Assembly (NCBI GenBank): GCA_964447605.1
Contig: CAYUTA010000089.1
Location: 1-7,894, forward strand
DNA length: 7,894 bases
Direction: 5' to 3'
Source: CAYUTA01 sp964447605
Lineage (GTDB): Bacteria; Bacillota; Clostridia; Christensenellales; CAG-138
Part shown: in pieces, positions 1-7,142 of the stretch
How positions within the stretch are numbered: position 1 is the stretch's first letter
How the letters are laid out: the number at the start of each line of letters is the position of its first letter
Program-made: the position numbers and the translations under genes
The notes under the pieces: model-generated
Told to the model about the DNA's origin: nothing
Database searches by the model: none
The model's input: only the letters and a program-made list of their open reading frames with translations

Positions 1-183
1 GTGAACGATTCGGAGCCATTTCTGGAGCGTATGGAATATATGCGCAAGCATCTGGGACTGAATATCAAAGCGGCCGGAGCAGGCAGCGCCTATGGAACCA
101 GCTTAAACTGCCGGGCAATGGAGGATATGGATATTCGCTTGTACACATGGAGGAAAAGGCGTGCTCGACAAATCGGAAGTTAA
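1..183 (+). CDS. Short or partial hypothetical protein (3' end of a gene)
   Basis: The frame is open from the first base of the window to a TAA at 181-183, giving 60 residues. The GTG at position 1 may be a start or just an internal valine, so this may be the 3' end of a longer gene that begins outside the window. The product is soluble-looking, with no membrane segment, has a Gly/Ala-rich stretch (AAGAGSAYGTS, residues about 24-34) and ends in a basic tail (WRKRRARQIGS). I do not recognise the family. It is visibly richer in G+C than the following nitrilase gene. Its stop overlaps an ATG of that gene (TAATG at 181-185), which would allow translational coupling. That it is a real coding end is an inference from the open frame and this junction. 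Confidence 0.4.
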   Translation: MNDSEPFLERMEYMRKHLGLNIKAAGAGSAYGTSLNCRAMEDMDIRLYTWRKRRARQIGS

Positions 184-197
184 TGAAGGTAATTGCG

Positions 198-1067
198 ATG
201 AAAATATTTGCTTTGGAATTGAATAATGACATAAAGGGAATTGAGAAAAGAAAGCAATACATAGAATCTCTTATAGCAAAAATACCGTCCCCCGATTTTG
301 TTGTTCTTCCTGAACTTGCTCTTTGCAGTTATATGGCAAGTCAAGATATCTGGCAATATGCAGATGATTGTGGAAAAGATACTGCAAAATGGTCGGTAGA
401 AATATCAAAAAAATACAATATATATATTGGTGTTGGCTATCTTGATAAAGAAAATGGAGATTATTACAATCGGTATATGATTGCTGGTTCAGATGGTATC
501 TGTGGAACGGTAACAAAATCCGAAGGAGAAGCTTCTGTTTTCAAAAGAGGTTGGTTTGATAATGTTATTTCCACACCTTTCGGCAATGTTGGAGTTGCAA
601 TTTGTTATGATTCAAAACGCAAGCATTTTTACGAAAATGTGAAAATGCAAGAATTATCAATCATTCTATTTCCGCATGGCTGTCCTGCTGACCCTGGAAG
701 GGTAGATGAAGAGATTGAAACGAATAACTTCTTTTGTAAAATTTATATGGATGCGTTCTCTATTCCGGTTGTGTATGTAAACAGTACAGGTAAGTTGGAA
801 TATATGCCTGGTAAAATGGGACGAATGATGGCAAAAGCAGGTTTTATGATGAATGGCGGAACAAACATTTATTCATCGTCAGGAAATCGTATTGATACTA
901 ATATGGATGAAGCGATAGGTATGGATGTATCATTGGCTTGTAGAAAAATGAAGAATAGCATTCGTTTTTATGGCGAAGATTTGATGAAAGGAAACCGGTT
1001 GTTTCGTCAATTTATCTTAAAGTATGACACGAAAGCCGGGATTAAGGAATATTACAAAGAGCGTTAA
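198..1067 (+). CDS. Carbon-nitrogen hydrolase (nitrilase superfamily amidohydrolase)
   Basis: A 289-residue enzyme of the nitrilase/amidase superfamily, whose members hydrolyse non-peptide C-N bonds (amides, nitriles, carbamoyl groups) in the cytoplasm. The Glu-Lys-Cys triad is visible: E39 in VVLPELALCSY, K107 in GTVTKSEGE and C136 in VGVAICYDS; the accessory Glu is probably E111. The length matches single-domain family members. The start at 198 is preferred because AAGG (186-189) sits 8 nt upstream and MKIFALEL is a typical family N-terminus. An in-frame ATG at 183 overlaps the previous stop and is the alternative; the open frame extends back to 147. The gene is much more AT-rich than everything downstream, with many AAA, ATA and TAT codons, which suggests separate ancestry from the neighbouring operon. 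The substrate cannot be told from sequence. Superfamily assignment is firm. Confidence 0.9.
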   Translation: MKIFALELNNDIKGIEKRKQYIESLIAKIPSPDFVVLPELALCSYMASQDIWQYADDCGKDTAKWSVEISKKYNIYIGVGYLDKENGDYYNRYMIAGSDGICGTVTKSEGEASVFKRGWFDNVISTPFGNVGVAICYDSKRKHFYENVKMQELSIILFPHGCPADPGRVDEEIETNNFFCKIYMDAFSIPVVYVNSTGKLEYMPGKMGRMMAKAGFMMNGGTNIYSSSGNRIDTNMDEAIGMDVSLACRKMKNSIRFYGEDLMKGNRLFRQFILKYDTKAGIKEYYKER

Positions 1068-1087
1068 ATTTTAGTTTATCGGGCAGT

Positions 1088-2165
1088 TTAGTTACGTCTT
1101 ATTGGTAAAAGGTGCAGATAGCAAAACAGGGAGGGGGGTGTGAAGGATCGTACGGGCGGCAACGCCGCCTTCAGGTCTGCGACCGCGCCAACCCCGATCG
1201 GGTCGTTGCGCCCGATCTCGGCAGGATCGATGTCTATTTGCAGGAACGTGGTCTTTTGCGTATCAAACGTCACGCCCGGATACCAGCTCGAACTGTCCGC
1301 CTCGGCAAAACGCGTGCCAAGACCAAGTATTACATCGGCTTTACGCGTCAGCTCATGTGTAAACTCCAATCCCCAGAAACCAGTCTGCCCGATCATCAGC
1401 GGATGTGTATCCGACAGCAACCCTGGCCCGTCAACGCGTGTGACACGGGGATATCGAGGAATTCAGCAATCGCGGCGAGTTCCACGGACGCGCGTGCAAG
1501 CAGTATGCCTCCGCCCGCATGGATCACGGGATTTTCCGCCTCAACGAGCCTCTCGGCGATCGCCTTTACAGCGGACGGCGCAAGCGCGGGCGAAACCGTT
1601 ATGCCGCTGTCTTTGTATGTGCGTTCAAACAGTCTGTCGTCAATCTCACGTGAGAACCTATCCATCGGCACGTCGATGAGCACCGGCCCCGGGCGGCCGC
1701 TTTCCGCAAGGCGAAAAGCCTTGTCGAGAATATGCGGCAGCGCCTCGGGGTCATCAATGCGCCATGCACGCTTGACAACGGGCTTTAGGATGTCATACTG
1801 CGAGCCGTCACAGTGCATGTTGACCTCTTGATGCGGATGCCGACCGTAGTAATAGCTCGGCACATCGCCGGCGATAACGACCATGGGGATGGAGTCGAAT
1901 GCGGCGTTTGCGACTCCTGTTCCCACGTTTGTAATGCCGGGGCCAGGGTGGCGCATGACCACTGCAGCCTTATGCGTGACACGGGCATATCCATCAGCGG
2001 CGTGCGCCGCCAACTGCTCATGCCACACGGAGATGAGCTTGAGCCTTGAACTTTCCGACATTGCGTCCAGGAAGCCGATGACGGTATGACCGCACAGGCC
2101 CAATACGTACCTGAAGTCACGACGTCCAGATAATCCAAGATTAGCTCAGATACAGGTTTTTTCAT
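1088..2165 (-). pseudogene. TPP-dependent enzyme (acetolactate synthase-like), frameshifted and 3'-truncated
   Basis: This is the remnant of a thiamine-pyrophosphate enzyme of the acetolactate synthase/oxo-acid decarboxylase superfamily. It begins at ATG 2163-2165 behind a perfect AAGGAGG (2173-2179, 7 nt spacing). About 14 residues in, the frame shifts (about 2109-2123), and homology resumes at YVLGLCGHTVIGFLDAM. The PYR domain follows, with the cofactor-activating Glu in HEQLAAHAADGYAR, then RHPGPGITNVGTGVANAAFD and VVIAGDVP. A second shift at about 1417-1422 breaks ALTGQG from LSDTHPLMIGQTGFWG, consistent with a one-base loss. The central domain runs to VGAVADLKAAL and then gives way to unrelated residues, ending at a stop at 1088-1090. 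The C-terminal TPP/Mg-binding domain (about 200 residues) is absent, so the product cannot be active. It was the last gene of the lyase-dehydrogenase operon, 48 bp after its neighbour. Substrate is unknown. Confidence 0.88.
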
Positions 2166-2213
2166 TGGATGACCTCCTTATGCTCAATCTGTTGGATCGG
2201 AATGCCGCACATC

Positions 2214-3749
2214 TTAGTTCTGTTCATCCGGCCAGATCTCATAGTAGAAGTCTCCTAGCAGCGCATGCGCCTGCTCATGGGTGATGCTCTCGTCTGCAGG
2301 CTCCAACTCCGGACGATAAAACTCGCCGAACAACTCCTCATCGGATGGACGATCTTCCGAAATCGCACGGGAAACCCAGGTAACGTTCATATAGTGATGC
2401 AGATGCACGTTCTCGCTAGTTGCATTGCCGCCCCATGTACCGCAGCCAATGCTCGAAGTCATGGGCATGCCGTTTGTGAACGCGCCTGCATTGGCTTTCG
2501 ATTGCGGTTGGCGGATCATCATACGGCCCACCGGTGCAACCATCGCCACGCGATGGACATGGTCGTCGTCGAACGTGTACATGCCAACGGAATGGCCCTT
2601 ACCCCCGACCTCATAAATCGACTTCATCATCCGAATGGCGTTCTCAAAATCGGTGCCGTACTTATGTATGGTAAGCAGTGTGGTGAGTTTCTCGCGACAG
2701 AACGCATGCTCATATTCCGGCCCGATGCCATCGCTCATTGCGATTAGGAACTTGCGGTCGGCAGGGATCTCGAAGCCTGCGGCCTTCGCGACGACCTGCG
2801 GCGCGAGCGCGACGGTATCGCCCAAACGATGACATGTCTCGTCCCACATGACCTTCTTGACCGCTGCCTGCTCTTCGGGAGAAAGCAGATAGCCGCCCTC
2901 CTCAACGAGCGCTTCCTTGAGCGGCTCAAACACGGAATCCTCCACGATGATGTTGCCGTCCGCCGAGCAGCCGGAGCCATAGTCGGAGGTTTTTGAAAGC
3001 ATCGTGTTATGTGCGCATTCCTGAATATTCCGGAGGGCGGTTTCATCAACGATCATCGTCGCGTTGCCGGCACCTACCCCGTAGGCAGGCGTACCGGAGA
3101 AGTACGCGCGGCGGACAACGCCCTGGCCGCCAGTCGCGATAACGAGATCAACGCGGGTGTTGAGCGCCTCGCTCATGGCCTTGTTGACGTTACCCTGCAG
3201 ACACTGGATGAAATCCTCGGGTTCACCGATGTCGCGCAGGGCCTTGCGCATGAGGTTAACAGTCGCCAACGTGGTCTTGAGTCCGCGCGGATGGGGCGAG
3301 AAGATGATGACGTCACGTGCCTTGAGGGCATATATTGCATTGCCGGCGGGGGTCAGATCCGGATTTGTGGCCGGCACAACGCAGCCGATGATGCCGACGG
3401 GCTTGGCATATTTGACGATACCTTTTTCAGGCAGCTCTTCAATGATACCGACGCTCTTTTGTCGCAACGCGTCGCGCAACACGCCGCGAATCTTAAACCG
3501 CTTGTTGCGACGTGAAATCGGGTCGCCGAAGCGTGTCTCCAGAATGCCTTTTTCAACGAGTTCGAGAAAAGCAACCTTGTTCGATACAGCGGCTGCAATA
3601 GCCTGGATCATGCGATCGACACGCTGCTGCGAATAGTTTTCAATGATCTTGCCGGCCGCATCCGCACGGTTGTATCTGTCCTCAAGCTCTGCGATCTGCC
3701 CGGGTGTCAGCTTAGCGTATACGGCGTCAGTAGGATTCATTCTGCTCAT
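2214..3749 (-). CDS. CoA-acylating aldehyde dehydrogenase (SauS/PduP/AdhE-type)
   Basis: A 511-residue NAD(P)-dependent dehydrogenase that interconverts an aldehyde plus CoA with an acyl-CoA. The order of motifs is typical: a variable N-terminal helical region (1-110), the Rossmann entry KPVGIIGCVVPATNP (116-130), SPHPRG (151-156), the ATGGQGVVRRAY stretch (205-216) and GVGAGNA (224-230), and the catalytic Cys261 in SDYGSGCSADGN. A C-terminal GCGTWGGNATSEN (435-447) resembles sulfoacetaldehyde dehydrogenase-type sequences more than the AdhE N-domain. There is no Fe-alcohol dehydrogenase domain, so it is monofunctional. The start is well fixed by AAGGAGG (3759-3765), 9 nt upstream. It is the middle gene of the operon, 31 bp after the lyase and 48 bp before the broken TPP enzyme. 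The family is firm; the aldehyde substrate (sulfoacetaldehyde, a short aliphatic aldehyde or another) is not determined. The frame is intact. Confidence 0.92.
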   Translation of the reverse strand: MSRMNPTDAVYAKLTPGQIAELEDRYNRADAAGKIIENYSQQRVDRMIQAIAAAVSNKVAFLELVEKGILETRFGDPISRRNKRFKIRGVLRDALRQKSVGIIEELPEKGIVKYAKPVGIIGCVVPATNPDLTPAGNAIYALKARDVIIFSPHPRGLKTTLATVNLMRKALRDIGEPEDFIQCLQGNVNKAMSEALNTRVDLVIATGGQGVVRRAYFSGTPAYGVGAGNATMIVDETALRNIQECAHNTMLSKTSDYGSGCSADGNIIVEDSVFEPLKEALVEEGGYLLSPEEQAAVKKVMWDETCHRLGDTVALAPQVVAKAAGFEIPADRKFLIAMSDGIGPEYEHAFCREKLTTLLTIHKYGTDFENAIRMMKSIYEVGGKGHSVGMYTFDDDHVHRVAMVAPVGRMMIRQPQSKANAGAFTNGMPMTSSIGCGTWGGNATSENVHLHHYMNVTWVSRAISEDRPSDEELFGEFYRPELEPADESITHEQAHALLGDFYYEIWPDEQN

Positions 3750-3780
3750 AATGTTGTTCCTCCTTGTATAGAGATGTTAT

Positions 3781-4737
3781 TTATTTGTTGATACTGGTTT
3801 CATTTTTCACCTGCCGGGTTGGCGGCTCGCAAAAAAGATTCTTTGACTTGCCAGCGCGGAGTATGTAGCTGTCCGTTGGATGATCGATGAGTTGACGCAC
3901 GCGCTTGGCTATGGCTATGCACCGGTCGATGTCGATGCCGGTTTCAACGCCCATCTCGCTGCACATATGCACAACATCCTCGGTTGCAACATTGCCGGCC
4001 GCACCTGGTACGAATGGGCAGCCGCCGAGTCCTGCAAACGATGTATCGAACTGCGAGATGCCCGCATCCATGGCAGCGATGATATTGGCTGCGGCCATGC
4101 CGCGTGTGTTGTGGAAGTGCAGCCACCAGGACACATCGGGGTACGCTTTCAGCGCCTTCGTTGCAATGTCCCACACCTGGGTGGGGACCGCCATGCCGGA
4201 CGCATCGGAAAGCGAGATCTCATCGACGCCTGCCTGCTGATATGCCTCGATGATTGCAAACACGTCTGCCGGCGGGATTTCGGACTCCCACGGGGAGCCA
4301 AATGGCATGGAAATCGATCCGGAGATCGCAACGCCGTTGTCCTTCGCCATGGCTACACAGTCGGCAAAACCCGCGACGCTCTCCTCTGGCGTTTTATTCA
4401 GGTTTGCCAGATTGTGCGCGCGGCTCGCCGAGACGTTGAACTTGACCTTTTTACAGCCGCAGGCCACCGCACGGTCAACACCGCGCAGGTTCGCAATCAA
4501 CGCCCGCAACTCCACGCCGGGCGCATCGCCCAGAGCCCTATATAGTTCGTCGGTGTCCGCCGTTTGGGGCACCGCCTTGGGGCTGACGAACGAGCCAAGC
4601 TCGATGACTGGCACGCCTGCGGCAACGATCAATCGAGCCAACTCCAACTTATCGGCAGTTTGCAACAGCGTTTTCTCGTTCTGCAGCCCGTCACGCAGGC
4701 CAACCTCACAAATCGTCACCTTGTTTGGAATGTGCAT
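3781..4737 (-). CDS. HMG-CoA lyase-like enzyme (DRE-TIM metallolyase family)
   Basis: A 318-residue TIM-barrel lyase of the hydroxymethylglutaryl-CoA lyase family; such enzymes cleave a 3-hydroxy-3-carboxyacyl-CoA to a short acyl-CoA and an oxo acid using a divalent metal. Key residues are present: R15 and D16 in EVGLRDGLQNE, metal-binding H207 and H209 in WLHFHNTRG, the mobile-loop C240 in AGLGGCPF, and N249 in AAGNVATED. Two places differ from typical HMG-CoA lyases: HFHN where HxHD is usual, and SMPFGSPWES (143-152) where a GCPYEG-like sequence is expected. A related but different acyl-CoA substrate is therefore possible. The start at 4737 is chosen because AGAGG lies 7 nt upstream and IPNKVTICEVGLRDG is the normal family N-terminus; an in-frame ATG at 4812 would add 25 unlikely residues. 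It is the first gene of the minus-strand operon, divergent from the LysR gene. Confidence 0.9.
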   Translation of the reverse strand: MHIPNKVTICEVGLRDGLQNEKTLLQTADKLELARLIVAAGVPVIELGSFVSPKAVPQTADTDELYRALGDAPGVELRALIANLRGVDRAVACGCKKVKFNVSASRAHNLANLNKTPEESVAGFADCVAMAKDNGVAISGSISMPFGSPWESEIPPADVFAIIEAYQQAGVDEISLSDASGMAVPTQVWDIATKALKAYPDVSWWLHFHNTRGMAAANIIAAMDAGISQFDTSFAGLGGCPFVPGAAGNVATEDVVHMCSEMGVETGIDIDRCIAIAKRVRQLIDHPTDSYILRAGKSKNLFCEPPTRQVKNETSINK

Positions 4738-4780
4738 ACGGTTACCTCTCATTACTTCAAAGTTACGTGCGGGTTCTTCA

Positions 4781-4798
4781 ATTTGAAAGAATTCGATA
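4781..4798. promoter_or_regulatory. Candidate LysR-type operator, operon-proximal copy
   Basis: The box ATTTGAAAGAATTCGATA matches the distal copy at 4881 in 17 of 18 positions. It contains T-N11-A (T4784 to A4796), the loose LysR-type regulator box. It lies 43 bp upstream of the lyase start, so a bound regulator would contact the leftward promoter. Binding by the adjacent regulator is inferred. Confidence 0.5.
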
Positions 4799-4880
4799 TG
4801 TGTTTTACACAAGGAAAGGACATCTATCTGAACTTACAAACTCATGTTAGCGCAATGGACGCAGCGATGTCCAATATTGT

Positions 4881-4898
4881 ATTTGAATGAATTCGATA
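4881..4898. promoter_or_regulatory. Candidate LysR-type operator, distal copy
   Basis: The box ATTTGAATGAATTCGATA is the second copy of the repeat, exactly 100 bp from the first, in the same orientation. It is the more symmetric of the two (TTGAAT-GA-ATTCGA is an imperfect dyad) and includes T-N11-A (T4884 to A4896). Flanking bases are not shared with the first copy, so a conserved site is more likely than a recent tandem duplication. Confidence 0.5.
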
Positions 4899-4963
4899 GA
4901 AAAAAACTATGCTATAAGCCATTTCCCGTACACACGGCGTGCTGTCCATGGAGACCCTGACCG

Positions 4964-4992
4964 TTGCTTTTAATCGTGGAGTATGATAAAAT
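4964..4992 (+). promoter_or_regulatory. Predicted sigma-70-type promoter of the LysR gene
   Basis: TTGCTT at 4964-4969 and TAAAAT at 4987-4992 are separated by 17 bp, a good match to the housekeeping consensus. It would start transcription near 5000, leaving a leader of about 75 nt before the LysR start. No experimental support is visible. Confidence 0.5.
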
Positions 4993-5077
4993 ATAAATCA
5001 TTTTATTTCTGTTCTGATATGCAAAAAGATCATTCTTTTTTAGTTCATGAAGATGATGTATGAGGAGAGTGCGCATC

Positions 5078-5959
5078 ATGACATTACAACAGCTTCGTTA
5101 TTTTTGTGTGATGACAGAGGTGCTGCATTATACTAAGGCGGCAAATCAGCTCTACATTTCCCAGCCTAGTCTCAGCTACGCGCTCAGCGAAATGGAGAAA
5201 GAACTCGGCGTGCCGCTCTTTGAAAAGCGCGGACGGCAAACCTATCTAACAAAATATGGCGCCGTATTCTTGCCCCATGCCAAGAACGCGCTTGAAGCGC
5301 TTTCAAAGGGCGAGGCGGAACTGCTTCGGCTGTCCGACCCAACCGGTGGCAATATCAATCTGGGATATATTTACAGCGTCGGTTCGAGCACCATGCCCAA
5401 TCTTGTGCAGAGATTCTATCTCCACCAAGGGAATCAGCAGATCACCTTTACTTTCCAACAGAGTATGACGGAGGTGCTGCATGCGCGGCTGCTTGAGGGC
5501 AGTCTTGATCTGATTCTTTCCTCTGACCCCGAATGCGACAAGTTCAACGCCCTGCCGTTTCACCGGCAGGAGCTGTTTCTCGTTGTTGGTTTGGGGAGCC
5601 CGCTCGCCGAGCGCGAGACCGTTGTGCTAGAAGATATCGCAGGTGAAAAGCTAATCTCCATCAACCACAATACCACGCTGTTCAAACTGATTGAGACATC
5701 GCTAAAAAGTGTATCCGTCAAACCTCATATCGTGTTTGAGGTAGATGAGTGCAACTCTATTGCAGCGTTTGTTGGCGCGGGTGTAGGCATCGCGATCATG
5801 CCGAAGATCCCGCTGCTAGACAGCTATTCGGTCAAAATCATTCCGTTTGCGGGCCATGGGCTCAAGCGGGATATCTGCCTATTGTGGGCAAAGGACCGCC
5901 ACATGATGCCTGCGGTGCAGTGTTTCGTTGACTTTGTGCGCGACGTATATTTAAAATAG
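5078..5959 (+). CDS. LysR family transcriptional regulator
   Basis: A 293-residue LysR-type regulator of normal family length. The N-terminal winged helix-turn-helix is clear (residues about 3-60: LQQLRYFCVM, YTKAANQLYISQPSLSYAL, ELGVPLFEKRGR, LTKYG). It is followed by a linker helix and an effector-binding domain starting at GGNINLGYI (about 91) and including EVDECNSIAAFVGAGVGIAIMP (about 221-243, shown here in part). The start at 5078 is preferred to the upstream in-frame ATG at 5060 because AGGAG (5063-5067) precedes it by 10 nt and MTLQQLRYF is the normal family start. It is divergent from the lyase operon, the usual arrangement for a regulator of its neighbour, with the small-molecule inducer probably being a pathway substrate or intermediate. 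The frame is intact, unlike the transporter genes it faces. Confidence 0.95.
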   Translation: MTLQQLRYFCVMTEVLHYTKAANQLYISQPSLSYALSEMEKELGVPLFEKRGRQTYLTKYGAVFLPHAKNALEALSKGEAELLRLSDPTGGNINLGYIYSVGSSTMPNLVQRFYLHQGNQQITFTFQQSMTEVLHARLLEGSLDLILSSDPECDKFNALPFHRQELFLVVGLGSPLAERETVVLEDIAGEKLISINHNTTLFKLIETSLKSVSVKPHIVFEVDECNSIAAFVGAGVGIAIMPKIPLLDSYSVKIIPFAGHGLKRDICLLWAKDRHMMPAVQCFVDFVRDVYLK

Positions 5960-6163
5960 GCGTTTTCCAAAACGGATGGTTGCCAAGTGCGGAATTTTGC
6001 ATGACATTATGAGTAGTACAACGAGCGCAACGATGTTGCGAAGGCACGTAACCACGCCCGCTGGAAGCGATTGCATCACGAATTTGTTTACGACGTACAG
6101 GCTGCCCCAACAGAAAAATGTAATGATTAAATACAGATGCGCGATGCCTGTTTTGTGCTTCAT
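5951..6163 (-). pseudogene. EamA/DMT-family transporter, N-terminal stub only
   Basis: The 70-residue frame starting at ATG 6161-6163 matches the first part of an EamA (drug/metabolite transporter) permease: a first membrane helix (HLYLIITFFCWGSLYVVNKF), then LPAGVVTCLRNIVALVVLLIM forming the second helix. The family normally has about 290 residues and ten membrane helices; here the frame stops after KIPHLATIRFGKRLF, with its stop inside the end of the convergent LysR gene. The remaining eight helices are absent from the window, so a deletion or rearrangement joined the stub to the regulator's 3' end. A plausible ribosome site (AAGGG, 8 nt upstream) supports the ATG; an in-frame TTG at 6169 is the alternative. 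It lies 51 bp after the AEC permease remnant and was probably cotranscribed with it. Confidence 0.75.
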
Positions 6164-6214
6164 TGCCAACGCCCTTTCTTTATCTGTATCCGTTGCATCT
6201 GCCGGACACGACTG

Positions 6215-7142
6215 TTACAGCAACGACAAGTATTGCAGCAGCAGAATGCTGACTACTAGCGTAAACGCGGATGCAAGCGTCGTTGTAAGCACGATCTCAC
6301 CCGCAAGCGTGCCGTCGCAGCCCATGGAGTCTGTGATTGCCGCGCTGTTGGCACGGCGTGAATGAGATAGATGGCAAACAACGCATTGCCGCGGTAGCCG
6401 AGCGCGACTGCGGCAAGTGTAAACAGTAGCGGCAACAGCAAAATCTTAATGGCGGATGCGGTCAATATGAACTTTCGATCCCCTTGCAGGCGGCTGAATT
6501 CGAAGCTCAGTCCGATGGAGCGCATGGCAAGCGGCGAGGCGGCGGCCCCAAGTTTCGATATCGGAGAGGCAAGCAGTCCCGGCAGCCGCAGACGGAGCGC
6601 ATGGCACGCAAAACCGATGAAGAGCGCGAGAATCAGCGGGTTTGTGACGATGGATTTTAGCAACGTAAGCATATTTATGCGTTTTTGTCCATACGCGAAA
6701 TAGGTCGGCACACACCGAGCGTATTGAATAGAGGCGGCAGCGCCATTGCCGTGAGTACTGCGGGAAACGAGTCCGTCTCGCCAAACATGCTGACGGCGAG
6801 CGGAATCCCAAGCAACACGCAGTTCGGGCAGAACGCGCCGGCCTTTTTGCGATCCTGCGTTATCTTGCTCGCAAGCAGCATCAGCGGTGGCACGGAAACG
6901 ACAAAACTCGCCGTGCCAACCCCATACAACCCTATGTTGCTGATCTTTGAAAAATCGCAGTTTAGCGCGATATTGAACAATGAACATGGAATTAACACAT
7001 AGTAGCAGACACGATTCACGATCGATGCTTGCTTCATCTCGGGACGCAACGCGTGCTTGAGCAGCATACCAACGGGTACGTTTAGGAACAGCGGCACGAC
7101 CGCATTAATTGTAAAAAGCAGCCCTGAGATAGACCCTCACAT
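6215..7142 (-). pseudogene. AEC (auxin efflux carrier) family permease, multiply frameshifted
   Basis: Three reading frames together spell one AEC-family transporter of about 305 residues, a family that exports or imports small organic acids such as malate. The N-terminal part reads SGLLFTINAVVPLFLNVPVGMLL and continues through PPLFNTLGV. The frame then shifts at a CA/TG repeat (6709-6715) to TYFAYGQKRINMLTLLKSI and TNPLILALFIGFACHAL. A second shift near 6342-6352 precedes NSAAITDSMGCDGTLAGEIV and the last helix, ending in QYLSLL at a TAA (6215-6217). At the 5' end, the in-frame ATG at 7140-7142 is followed at once by TGA and lacks a ribosome site, so the start is also lost or uncertain. At least two frame breaks make a functional protein unlikely. 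All fragments are in the expected order and the gene is not truncated at its 3' end. Confidence 0.85.

Larger units (their letters stand above)
4738..5077. promoter_or_regulatory. Divergent control region between lyase operon and LysR gene
   Basis: This 340 bp stretch has no credible gene and is AT-rich compared with the flanking genes. It must hold promoters for the leftward operon and the rightward regulator. It contains two near-identical 18 bp boxes (listed separately), a plausible sigma-70-type promoter for the regulator (listed separately), and a small inverted repeat, TGGAC-N8-GTCCA (4856-4873), between the boxes. A weak leftward promoter may overlap the proximal box (minus-strand TTTCAA, 17 nt, TAACTT), but I would not rely on it. 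Confidence 0.7.

Noticed and set aside
1112..1831. Long plus-strand frame of 239 codons and the overlapping frame at 1140-1679
   Set aside because: Both lie opposite the TPP-enzyme remnant, whose minus-strand sequence shows clear family motifs; the plus-strand products are Arg/Ser-rich and resemble nothing.
1396..2165. Programmed ribosomal frameshifting in the TPP gene
   Set aside because: Two breaks plus a missing essential domain, with no evident slippery heptamer at either site, fit gene decay better than recoding.
2265..3636. Several plus-strand frames of 160-168 codons
   Set aside because: They are antisense to the intact aldehyde dehydrogenase and reflect the GC-rich codon bias of that gene; no family resemblance or good ribosome sites.
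3880..4786. Plus-strand frames of 221 and 178 codons
   Set aside because: Antisense shadows of the HMG-CoA-lyase-like gene.
4781..4898. CRISPR or transposon-end interpretation of the 18 bp repeat
   Set aside because: Only two direct copies with an 82 bp gap, no spacers of uniform size, no cas or transposase gene nearby.
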